A DNA stretch of 64,000 nt from Zymoseptoria tritici IPO323 (Eukaryota; Ascomycota; Dothideomycetes; Mycosphaerellales; Mycosphaerellaceae): positions 1,488,001 to 1,552,000 of the forward strand of contig NC_018216.1 of assembly GCF_000219625.1 (NCBI RefSeq). Direction: 5' to 3'. Under the pieces are notes generated by a model. It did no database searches, was not told where the DNA came from, and saw nothing but the letters and a program-made list of their open reading frames with translations. Positions 21,895 through 31,364 of this stretch are shown one piece after another. Every line of letters begins with the position of its first letter. The first letter of the stretch is position 1. Position numbers and translations under genes: made by a program.

Positions 21895-22975
21895 GGGAAG
21901 CGATGATCAGGCCCGTCGAAAGATGAAGAAGGCAACGTTGTGATGTCGTCTCACGTCTTGCCTTTCTCCAAACATTGAGCGACATCGAACATCTTACCTT
22001 CCTCCGCCTTGGTTGCATTCGTACCGGTAGCCGCGCTTTTCGCTCGCTTGGACCACTGTCAACAAAATTGACCTTCGGAATGGAAAAACATACGAACGAT
22101 GCCGAGCAGAGAAAGACGGTGTCGTTGATGAAACTGGAGAGAACTGGAAGGGACGGTCAGCAGCCTAAGATGGCCGAAGCTGACTCGGCATTCTTAATCC
22201 CCGAACGGTCCAGAATTCCAAAACCTCAAATCATACCATCGACAACAACATCTCAAAAATCGCTCACGCCACATGCCCACCGCCGTATCTGAGTCCGCCC
22301 TTCCATCCGAGTCTTTCCATCTCCATCCAAATCACTCACATCCTCGCCTACAATCTCGCAAACCAAAAATAGACATGCATATCCCACTGCCCACGATTCA
22401 GACTCCGAAATGAACAAGCCGTCCATATATCACGGCATCAACCAGCTATATACCGACCCGTCCAAGGCCCAGAATTAGACCCGGCATTTGATGTAAGCTC
22501 AAAGCGATTCGTGCAGGTTCGAGATGTATATCCATGAATTACAGGCTGATAGTGCGAGCCCGGTCGGGACCCTGGTACTCTTGTCGGAAATGGGGGCGGT
22601 TTGAAATGTGAAGTCTAGACTTCGAACGACCGAAGCGCATCAACAGCTGTGAGGATTTTGAGAGTCCGCTTTCATCGACGTTGTGGTCGTGATATATCGC
22701 AATATCTAGGTGTTGTGAAAGTAGGATCATGTTATTCATTCACTGCTGGAATCCTTCGGAATTATGCTAGCAAATGTCGCGCCAGGCTCGGATCGAACCA
22801 TCCCATGCCCAACTGTGAGCATCATTCTGGTGCTTCTGAGTCCTGTTCCAAACGCCGTGCTCATTCGCTCCAATAACCAAACCCAATGACCGATTCTCGC
22901 AGCACTCCCAACTTGAATTGCGCAAACGCTCGATGCCAATCCAACGCCGCCCGAGAAACAACCTAAACCACACCA
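21895..22975. other. Intergenic, convergent 3' regions
   Basis: Lies between two converging genes. No coding frame with recognisable motif. The minus-strand frame at 22767-22979 directly follows the stop of the next gene and is probably 3' UTR. Confidence 0.5.
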
Positions 22976-23911
22976 TCAAGCCGGGCCATCAAACATCCTC
23001 GCACTCAAGTCCCTGGTCCGTACCTCGGCCATTGGCCTCTCCGCCTTGCGTGATAGTCTCGCAAACGCCTCAGCCATCGGCGCCTCTCCAACTCCACTGG
23101 ACGTCGAGGATCGCGAATCCTTCCTCTCCGATCCGGTCTTAGCAGCAGTCGGCACGGAAGAAGTTCGAGAAGATTCGCCTCTAGAGTCGTCTGACGTCCT
23201 TCGGGATGACGCTGCACGCCGTCGGTAGTCGGATGGTTGGCGGTAAAGACGGGGTGGGAAGAGGGATGGGCCGTCGGATTCTGCGTCGCTGTCTTCGGCG
23301 TCGTCGTCGTCGTTCTCAGCGGATGAGGAGGATAAGGCGGTTGCGAGAGCTCGGCCGGCACATGGTCTCCGAGGAGATTGATAGGACGGTGCGGCTGGGA
23401 TGGTGACTTCTGTTGATCGTCGAGGACTGCTTGGTTGGCTGGGCGGTGGAGTGAGAGATTTGCTGGATGGTCGTAGCGGAAGAGCGTATGTTTGCTTGAT
23501 GGAAGAGCGGCGTTGTTGGACGCATGTCGGACAATGCGTGAGGTTCTCGAACATTGATTTGCCGCAGGAGCACGTGGTGGATTGAAGATGTTGCATGATT
23601 GTTGTTGGATTCGAAGAGCAGAGTGGGCAGGTCGACGCAGTAAATTCGATCGTTGATGATGATGTTGCTGTGGCGATGTTCGAAAGCAAGTCGATGGAAT
23701 GCTGTTCTTCGATTTCGAAACTTGGTTCTCTTGCGACGTCGAAAGCTGCAGCGGTCGAAGTATTGTCTGCTACAGATGTCTCTAAAGGCAGTGATGCAGA
23801 GTGACGAGACAGTCCTCCTTGAGCCGCATCCGCTAGGAACTGCTCTCCGATAGGCGTGGGAGCTGCGGATCGCGACAAACAAGCTATATTTTCCACGTGG
23901 TCTGGAGACAA
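22976..23911 (-). CDS. Hypothetical Ser/Arg-rich protein with CxxC zinc-ribbon-like motifs, 5' end unresolved
   Basis: Open frame of about 312 codons. A cysteine cluster near residues 95-135 (CPLC, CSCGKS, CPTCVQQRR) looks like a small zinc-binding module, followed by a long disordered region rich in Ser, Pro, Arg and Asp (ENDDDDAEDSDAESDG) and a C-terminal basic helix. No ATG occurs in this frame before about residue 106; the frame opens after a stop at about 23921-23923 and a TTG is its first possible start. So the true start is probably on an upstream exon that I could not place. Function unknown. Confidence concerns the existence of a gene, not its 5' structure. Confidence 0.5.
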   Translation of the reverse strand: MSPDHVENIACLSRSAAPTPIGEQFLADAAQGGLSRHSASLPLETSVADNTSTAAAFDVAREPSFEIEEQHSIDLLSNIATATSSSTIEFTASTCPLCSSNPTTIMQHLQSTTCSCGKSMFENLTHCPTCVQQRRSSIKQTYALPLRPSSKSLTPPPSQPSSPRRSTEVTIPAAPSYQSPRRPCAGRALATALSSSSAENDDDDAEDSDAESDGPSLFPPRLYRQPSDYRRRAASSRRTSDDSRGESSRTSSVPTAAKTGSERKDSRSSTSSGVGEAPMAEAFARLSRKAERPMAEVRTRDLSARMFDGPA

Positions 23912-24624
23912 CCAAGATCAATCACTTGGAAATGCCGGCTCTCGATTGGATGCGTAGTCGATCGAAGTAGGAAGCCGCGGCTGAAAGCAGGCTGAGACGC
24001 GATCGTTGTCGTAGAGAGTGTGGAGTAAGGTCGAAATTTCAAAACTCGATCGTGCACCAAGATGGTGATCGCAGGAGATGGTCCGGTAGAATACGGGTTA
24101 GGTATGAGACCTTTTGTATCCGGTTTGTGGATGGTGGCACCAGATGAAGGCTTGAATCAGGCGCACCCGCGTAACTGCCGCGCCATACAAAGGTCTGCCC
24201 GACTCGAAACTGCCCAGGCCGTGTGGACACCGCTCGAAGGCCGGATGTCCCGAAACATGATGGACAGTAGTGGAGTGGACCTCGCGCCCGGCCAAGACCC
24301 GTCGCGCTCCGGCGGGAACTCAGGATGAGGTTGCAAATCATCGTCGAGGCTCAAGATTGAGTTTGCAGTATTCTAGAGGCGATCCACCAAGCGACTCTCG
24401 GTCACTGGCTCTCGATCCCCAGCACCTCACCTGCGCCCTCCAGATCTTGAAAGAAACAACGCAACACCAAAATCCCGCCTCGCGACCTCGACGCCCAACG
24501 CCGTCGCCCCGCCCGCCACATCGTAAGGCGGTGAACGACCCAGGTAGATCTGTATTTCCCAATGTTCCAAGATCTATACCACGATCTATCTTTGTCCTAC
24601 CCTCTCCCATCATCCCGGTCAGCT
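23912..24624. other. Intergenic, may contain the first exon of the preceding minus-strand gene
   Basis: No supported gene. An upstream exon of the CxxC protein gene is expected somewhere here, but no convincing ATG plus donor pair was found. Confidence 0.35.
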
Positions 24625-24867
24625 ATGCCTGGGCGTCCACAACACCATCTCCACCAAAAGCTGCACAACCGGGACGGCGTCCTCGACGCAGGGTCCAAGG
24701 CTGAAGATGCCCGTGTCAAGACGACTCAGGGTCTGGACCTACAGATCGATCGGACATTTGGCAGCGTGGAGACCTCCGGAACCGCCCCCAAATTCAACAT
24801 CTCGACCTTTCTGCTTTCATATAACAAGGACCCTTGGTCCTTCAAGAAATTCGGTTCATATTCGTAG
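24625..24867 (+). CDS. Possible small hypothetical protein (80 residues)
   Basis: Short frame starting MPGRPQHHLHQKLHNRDG and ending with KKFGSYS. It has third-position C/G preference like the real genes nearby (many GAC, GTC, AAG, TTC, ATC codons), which is the only support. No signal peptide or known motif. It stops about 70 bp before an AT-rich, RIP-like stretch, so it could be a truncated gene end or a chance frame. Confidence 0.28.
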   Translation: MPGRPQHHLHQKLHNRDGVLDAGSKAEDARVKTTQGLDLQIDRTFGSVETSGTAPKFNISTFLLSYNKDPWSFKKFGSYS

Positions 24868-24939
24868 TCTCAGTATTCAGCTCTCGCTGCCTCCTTCCTA
24901 TTCGGGGTCGGAGTCCTCGAGAGTCTGAGTGCCCAAGTG

Positions 24940-25480
24940 CGGCTTTGGCAGATAGGGTTTTAGCGCAAGCTTTGAAGCCCGAATAACAACAAAATACGAC
25001 GAACGCCGACACCGATACCTCGACAACGACACCCTTTATCGAAAATCGCCGTCAGTTATCTTCTAGCGCCGGACACGACGAATCTAACGCCGCAAAATTC
25101 GAAAAATTCGAGCCGGTTTTAACAGAGGAGTAGGCTTTCGCGTTTTTCGATGTTTTTGCTAACAAACTCGAAAAAACGAAAAAAGCCTACTCCTCCCGCA
25201 GTTCGAAAGCTATCGAGACGAAAAGTAGTTTATATTAAAGCTACGATCTATAGCTACAAGATGACTAACGGCGATTTTTCGATTTCGATGTCGTCGTCGC
25301 AATATCGTCGTTTATTCGATTTTCGAAAAATTTAAGCTAACACTCTATGCTTGCGGTATTTTTTAGAACGCCATATTATCGTACGCGTAGATCTAAGTAA
25401 CTAACTCTCTATCTAACAAAAAGTCGAGTTGGGCCCTCAGACTATACCTGTAAGCTTGCGACGGCCGTCCCAAAACGGTT
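24940..25480. mobile_element. AT-rich, RIP-like relic of a repeated element
   Basis: Base composition changes sharply from the flanks: long A and T runs, many TTCG/CGAA and TA steps, few CpA/TpG steps outside short patches, and stops in all frames. This is what cytosine-to-thymine mutation at CpA (RIP) leaves behind in ascomycetes. It contains an inverted repeat (separate entry). No transposase or polymerase motif is readable, so the original element cannot be named. Confidence 0.6.
25125..25195. repeat. Inverted repeat inside the AT-rich relic
   Basis: gaggagtaggc at 25125-25135 is exactly complementary to gcctactcctc at 25185-25195. The pairing continues imperfectly inward through tttcgcgtttttcg against cgaaaaaacgaaaaaa, leaving a loop of roughly 15 bases. 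It may be the end-to-end junction of a terminal inverted repeat or a foldback remnant. Confidence 0.75.
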
Positions 25481-26115
25481 GTCGCTAAAGCTTACCGGTT
25501 ATGGACTGAGGTTCTGAGACTATCATATTCGCACGGCTTCTCACGGCTCGTTCACTGCTCCATATTGTTTCGCTGCAGGGTCTGTGTCCGCGACCGGTCT
25601 GTTGTACATTGTGCGATGGAAGCTTTCCTGGCTTGGCTTTGCTGCACATGCTTCGAAGTTTGTGAGCTCGCAAGTCAGTGGATGCAGGGATCGACCGTGG
25701 TGGCATTTCTTGATGGTGTGCATTACAGCATGGCGCATACTGTAACTCACCAGGTCTGACGATCTTGCTCTCGGGCTTCAAGAATCTGATAACTCGAGTC
25801 AGTGATGAACACGCATTTGAGGTGTTCGCATTCGAAGAGCCGTGCTTCATTCCGTCGGGCTCATGCATTTGGGCTGGGCGCGTTCTTGCGGCTGCCATGA
25901 GCTGCTCAGAAGGTGAGTGCAAGGCCGACGTGTCAATCATCACAGGACAACGAGGACTAGGACGTGTGGAACATAAGAGCACAAGGTGAGAAGCCACGTG
26001 TGGCACAAAGGTATCCTGCTAGATTGACGTGAAAGCAGAACGCCCAAGCAATGCTAAACCAGAATTCCCAAACCCCAGTCCACCCTTTCCCTTTCGTCAC
26101 GTATGCGCCACGATG
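25481..26115. other. Intergenic, no gene recognised
   Basis: A 173-codon minus-strand frame exists at 25485-26006, but it has no signal, domain or codon bias I can support. Normal base composition resumes after the relic. Confidence 0.4.
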
Positions 26116-27387
26116 CTACTTGTCCGCCTTCACTGCAACCTCATCGTAAGCCGGCGGGCCGTCGTAGGCTGGTAGACCACCCTCCACCACACCCTGCTCC
26201 ACAAACGCCTTCTCACCGTCAACGGCTTCAGCGCTCGACTCATCCAGTGCCACACTGGCGTAACCCTTCCGTCCACCACGATACAGCTTGATCCACAGAT
26301 ACCCGATGACGCGACCCAGCACAAGACCGAGTAGGCTGACCATCATGCCAACGGCAATTCCAGCCAAGGTAGGGATCAGCACGGCAGCGAAGCCACGGCT
26401 AAAGTTCTCAAAGAAGCTGTGTTGGTGGTGGCCGTGGTGTGGTCGGTGATGGTGTGGACGACCGTGAGGTGAGGGTGGTGCGTCAGTCGGGTTGATGCCG
26501 AAGAGACCTGGTGGGAGACGGCCAGGCTTGGAATCGTGGTGATGGCGGGATTTACCATCCTTCATATTCATCATGCCAGGGCACGGTCTCCTCATACCGC
26601 CGTGCTTCTTCATGCCGGAGATCTTCGCTTCGAGCATGTTGCGTAGTTTGCAAAGCGCAGGTGGGAGCACCTTGCAGTCCTCGTCGGTCTTCTGGTGCGA
26701 TGGAGGCGGTGGGAAGAGCATGTCAATGTATCCCGCGTGTGGTAAAATGGTGTCGTCGGGCCTAGGTGGTAGTCGCCCGAGTGTCCCAACGAGCATGATG
26801 TAAAGATCTCCTGCCGTAGTCTTGAGCAGCTTGATCTGGACCTCGTCGATCGATACTGGCTGCCCTTCGAGCCCGAAGATGGTGTATTTGATCGGAATCA
26901 GAACATCTCCCGCCGGTGTGACCATCTCCTCCTGCTGAACCACAACGCCCGATCCTGTCACTTCTAGCGGAGTGTACTTCGACTCGCTGGTTTTGATCTC
27001 CTCCAGAGTGGCCGAATCAGGGACCTGCTTGACGTACGCCTTGCTGAAAACATCAACCACACTATCCAATGGGTATATTGTGTTGCCGTTGAATTCTAGG
27101 CTCTTCCCGTCTTCCGCAATGCTGAAATTCACCAAGACGCTGTTCGCACCACCCTGGATGCGGAAGACGTCGCCCTCAGCCTCCTCTGTGATTTCCGCCT
27201 TTGGAGGTGGGAATGCGCATTCCGAGCATTGTAGTGTGAGGGCACGGCTCTTCGCCAGTCCGGCACCTAGTAATGCAGCCGGATCCAGTCGATGTCCACT
27301 CGCGATAGTGAAGCCAGGTGGTAGCAGAAAGGCACTGGCGCGGATCGCGCAGGCCGTAAGAGTGAGGATGCCGGCTGAGCGGCGCAT
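26116..27387 (-). CDS. Secreted or single-pass membrane protein, DUF7728-like
   Basis: Single exon, 423 residues from MRRSAGILTL; the upstream in-frame extension to 27558 lacks similarity and is taken as 5' UTR. Signal peptide about residues 1-20, then a lumenal domain with LQCSECAFPPP near residue 50, AEGDVFRIQGGANSVLVNFS and a YPLD-containing strand region, matching what I recall of the fungal DUF7728 family (recall, not a search). A His/Pro/Gly-rich linker (HGRPHHHRPHHGHHQH) precedes a membrane segment (IPTLAGIAVGMMVSLLGLVL). The cytoplasmic tail ends with two PPAY-like motifs (LPAYDGPPAYDEV), typical binding sites for WW domains of Rsp5-type ubiquitin ligases. Function unknown; an endosomal or vacuolar adaptor role is inference. 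Confidence 0.75.
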   Translation of the reverse strand: MRRSAGILTLTACAIRASAFLLPPGFTIASGHRLDPAALLGAGLAKSRALTLQCSECAFPPPKAEITEEAEGDVFRIQGGANSVLVNFSIAEDGKSLEFNGNTIYPLDSVVDVFSKAYVKQVPDSATLEEIKTSESKYTPLEVTGSGVVVQQEEMVTPAGDVLIPIKYTIFGLEGQPVSIDEVQIKLLKTTAGDLYIMLVGTLGRLPPRPDDTILPHAGYIDMLFPPPPSHQKTDEDCKVLPPALCKLRNMLEAKISGMKKHGGMRRPCPGMMNMKDGKSRHHHDSKPGRLPPGLFGINPTDAPPSPHGRPHHHRPHHGHHQHSFFENFSRGFAAVLIPTLAGIAVGMMVSLLGLVLGRVIGYLWIKLYRGGRKGYASVALDESSAEAVDGEKAFVEQGVVEGGLPAYDGPPAYDEVAVKADK

Positions 27388-29650
27388 GGTGATATCGTTG
27401 TCAGCGTTGGAGGGTGGAGAGTGAGGCTGGTGGATCGATGAATTGTTCGTGGGGAAGTCCGAAGGTAAGCAGAGTCGTTGGTGCGGTGAATGATGGAAGC
27501 AAGGAGTCTCGTAAGCGTGACGGGAGGCTGTAGTTCTATGTCGTGCTGACGCGGCCAAGACGTTTAATCACGCAACCCGCCAGGGACTTTGACGTGCCCC
27601 GCGCCCTGCGGCGCTAGACAAAGGCTTAGCCAGCCTTATGTGAGCAATCAAGCATCTGGCTGGCTCGTGACAACGACAAGACAAAGACTGAAGACTGCTG
27701 TGCTGCGACATGCACCATCACTCTGTCAGCACAGTGGAGGTGGCAATGACGCAGGATATCATGGTGCTGTCTTCTCCGACACGAGCCGCACGACTGGACT
27801 CAAGAGGAAGCCAAATCGGCGGGTGGACCGCCACCAAAAACATTGCTCATTGTGGCATTGCTGACTCTGATTCCCAACATCGCCCGTAATGGCTGGCTCC
27901 CAACCCGATATTGATAGCTCAGTCCGACTACTCTCGGCAGCGGTATTTCTGCGCTGATCTGCCGCTGGAAGTCAGTTCTGCGAGAGATTGGCGAACGATG
28001 TCGATGCTGTCCTCGCTTTGTCTTACGACGATGGCCAAATCACTGCGCCTTGTCGCAATGCTCATTTTGAGCTCCTCCGTCAAGCATCCAGTCCGCAGGA
28101 AGGCATATCTAGACGGAGTCAGTTCTTGAACTTCGAACTTGAACTTCGAAAGTGGAGACAACGAGCACGCTCTACAGTGTGCCCATTGCCGCTACCACCC
28201 AAGAGCAGGTCAGCTTGCACTTCTGTAACATCTCAGACATAGCTCTGATCTGCTTGTCCTTGAGGGCCGACGTTGGCCCGATCTCGACAGGATAGCTCCC
28301 GCGCCTATGTAGGACGGGTCCAGCTTTGCAGGTCGGCGTGGATGGCTGGCATTGGAAAGTATCACACGTGGACGCGCGGGATGTCACTGTATAAACCGAC
28401 TGCTGTGCCGATGCAGGTCCAAGGGCGCCGTTCAGGCTCCGAAATGGACCCGAGGGCCATGATCGTACCGCTTTCGGCAAGCTACGAAGGGCCTTGAGGC
28501 CGTCGGACACCATCTACATGTCGGGATGACCCCGCGGTGAAAAGTATGGCCACTCTCGCCACGGACGCTGCACATGAGGCCGTTGGATCAAGGTGCAGCG
28601 GCTAGGGCTAAAGATCATGAAGACACGCAAGGTGACACTGGGATACGGTCATCACTCTGTGCTGCTCGATGTGGCCGACCTCGCACTGTACTGGAGCCGA
28701 AGCCGAGGGATGAAGCCGAGCTTCTGCAGCTACAGGCGGTCGTAAGATTGAAGTATTATGCTGGACGATCATCATCATGAAAGAACGCTTGCTCTGTCGA
28801 GCCTCGAAGCTATTCGCAGGACGTGCCAGATGAGCGGTTAGCAAGTTGTACCGTCATGGATGAGATCAAACGGCACTGCTCTTGCAACAATATTAATTCC
28901 AAAGACAGGATTCTGATCAGAGGTAGGAGTACGAAGAGAGCACGGCAAGGGTCACTGATCTGGCGGTGTGATTGACGGTGACACAGTGAGTGTCCAGGAC
29001 CGGCAATGGCTTCATGACTTCTTACCCGAAAGCGAGGTCCCGTGAGCCTGCGGGTACCCGTATATCGCACTGCATGCTCTCGAGTCTGTCGGTTTGCCTT
29101 GTCCTCCGTTGAGGCCGCTCTCGTTCTCCACTTTGCTGTGACTACAACGAGGAAAGTCAGCCGTAAGTTCATCAAGAGGTTGTTCAGAATAACGCCACAA
29201 GAACAACGCCGTCTTAAAAAGCGACAGCACACTTTGCCGAAGGACCCACTGCGAGGACACCTCATATCCACAAAACCGAATACCGCAGGTCACACTGTCG
29301 GACCCAAGCAAACAAATGTTTGCTACGGGACATGCAGCTACCCGAATGCCTCTGCGCGTGACAAGAAAAGTCGCATATGATCGGTACGTCCTTGGGCATC
29401 GGTGAGGCTGACCGGTCCGGGAGACCATTGTCTGGCCTTATCGTCCGCTTTGACGCAAGTGATGAAGGAAAAGGGAGAAGTGCATACGTTTGCCTGGTTT
29501 CTTTGCAGTTGCTCTACTCCGCCCTCTTCACAGCGCATAGTCTCCACTTCTGACTGATGACTGCTTGAGGCAATAAGCGGCAAGATCTGCTTTAAGCAAC
29601 AGTCACCTGCAATCTCTCTCTCATACTTCTTTCTCGTTGACTCTTATACC
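27388..29650. other. 2.3 kb intergenic region without recognisable gene
   Basis: Divergent upstream regions of the DUF7728-like and glycine-rich protein genes. Several frames of 70-150 codons occur on both strands, but none shows a conserved motif, signal peptide plus cysteine pattern, or plausible splicing to a neighbour. Long promoters or a non-coding RNA are possible. Confidence 0.45.
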
Positions 29651-31364
29651 ATGGGCATCACACCATCCAGCACTTCCCTCTACCTTCCCCACGAGACCTT
29701 TCGCCTCTGCCATCCCGATCGTTGTTTCTGCAACAGCACTCATCGCCACCGCACATCCAAGTACATGTACGTTGAGCAAGGCGGTGACGGACGAGAGCGA
29801 TATCGAGACCCTGTGGATATGATGCAGGAGTTTATGGGAAACGGAAACGGAGGCGGTGGGTTTGGAGTACCGTGGAAGCCGGCGGGAGAGTGGACGGCGA
29901 GAGACTATGAACGACTGGGAGAGATTTTGAGGGAATATACCGTGAGGGAGAGAGGAAGACAAATGGGAGGCGGCGGAGGAGGAGGTGGAGGTCGGAATGC
30001 AGGGTTTCAGCCTGGAATGATGCCTTGGGACAATTTTAAAAACCATTCTGCCTACGGAGGCGGCGGCGGTGGAGGAGGAGGAGGAGGAGGAGGAGGAGGT
30101 GGAGGGGGGAGAAGACGCCGGACATACCCTTCGTGGGGCGACATCGAGCGTATGCAGGAGAGTGTGGAAGAGAAGTTCCGCCGAATGGCCGAGGAATATC
30201 AACGACACATGGCGCAGCAAGATGCGATGCTGTTTGGGTCGAACGAGGAGCGTAGGAGGGAGCAGTATCAGAAGAACATGCTCAAGACGCTGCAAGAGAT
30301 CATGCCTCAGCTGAGTCAGATGATCGCCCAGCAACAGATGATGGCAAGCATGGGTGGTGGTGGCGGTGGGATGATGCCGCCGATGGCGATGCCCATAGGT
30401 GGTGGTATGCCGGGCGGGATGGGTATGGGAATGCCTCAAGTAGGCATGGGTGGTATGCCAGGCATGATGAATCCGATGGCACCAGCTGGTATGGGTGGAT
30501 TCGGAGGTATGGCACCGCAGGCAAGTCCAATGATGGGAGGCGGGGGAATGAACGGCATGGGTGGTGGTGGTGGTTTTGGGCGGAGAGGACGAGCACGGAG
30601 AGGTCGTTTCGCTCATCAATCTGATTTCGATGGTGATTCTGAAGATTATGGCGGCGGCAGAGGTGGAAGACATTTTCGACAGAGGCCAAGACGATGGGAG
30701 GACGACGACGACGACATGCTCGGCGGACTTGGTGGCGATGGCGGTGAGTACGTACAAAATACTCGAATGGAGGACTAAAGCAGAAGCTGACTGCCGACGT
30801 TCGACAGGCTTTTCTCCTAGAGGCCCTCGAGGCGGTCTTCGACCAAGACGTCCGGATGGAGGCCTTGGTGGTGGTGGCGGAGGTATGACAGAACAGGATG
30901 TGATCGAGACTATGCGACAACGAGTCCCTAACCACAATGCACAACCGCCTGTCGTGCCACAAGGAGGCCTCTCTACACACGCAGGCCTTGCTCGTTCTCC
31001 TGAGATGGTTGACTTGCCGTCAACCATGCCGCACGGAGCTGTTTCACCTCCTGCTGCAACGATGCAAAGTCCACCGCCTCACATCCCGCTATGGACGCAT
31101 ACTGCGGACAGACTGCCTACCAGGTTTGCTCAATGCTTTCCGACCGCAACAACGCCTGGAGCACGTCAAAGATATGATCCAACTTTGCCACCGACTTACA
31201 CGTCGGGCCCACCTCACGACCTGAACTCGTCTCCTCTGAGACATGATATGGATCCGAGAGCCCGATTTGACGCTAGAGGGTTGTTGGCGAGATCGAGGGC
31301 AGAGGAAGAGGCAATCAGAAAAGAATCAGACGCAGGAGATGGTTCTGAGAGGCGAGACATCTAG
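29651..31364 (+). CDS. Glycine-rich low-complexity protein of unknown function
   Basis: Exons 29651..30743 and 30808..31364, intron 64 nt (gtgagt donor, gctgac branch, gacag acceptor); 549 residues. The N-terminus MGITPSSTSLYLPHETFRLC with HPDRCFCNSTHRHR has two or three cysteines in a short ordered-looking block. Residues ~55-110 contain WTARDYERLGEILREYTVRE. Then come a long polyglycine run coded at about 30054-30112, a charged helical segment (GDIERMQESVEEKFRRMAEE), Met/Gly-rich and Arg/Gly-rich stretches (RRGRARRGRF), and a Pro/Ser-rich tail. The RGG-like and Met/Gln-rich sections resemble RNA-binding or condensate-forming proteins, but there is no RRM and no function is assigned. Confidence 0.7.

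Noticed and set aside
22767..22900. tRNA-like B-box (ggttcgatccg on the minus strand)
   Set aside because: No pairing T-stem, acceptor stem or A-box at the right distance; it lies in the 3' region of a protein gene.
25485..26006. 173-codon minus-strand frame next to the AT-rich relic
   Set aside because: No conserved pattern or codon bias; kept only as part of an intergenic entry.
29621..31027. 468-codon minus-strand frame rich in His and Ser opposite the glycine-rich gene
   Set aside because: Antisense of the Gly/Met-rich coding sequence; composition is explained by the complement and there is no conserved block.
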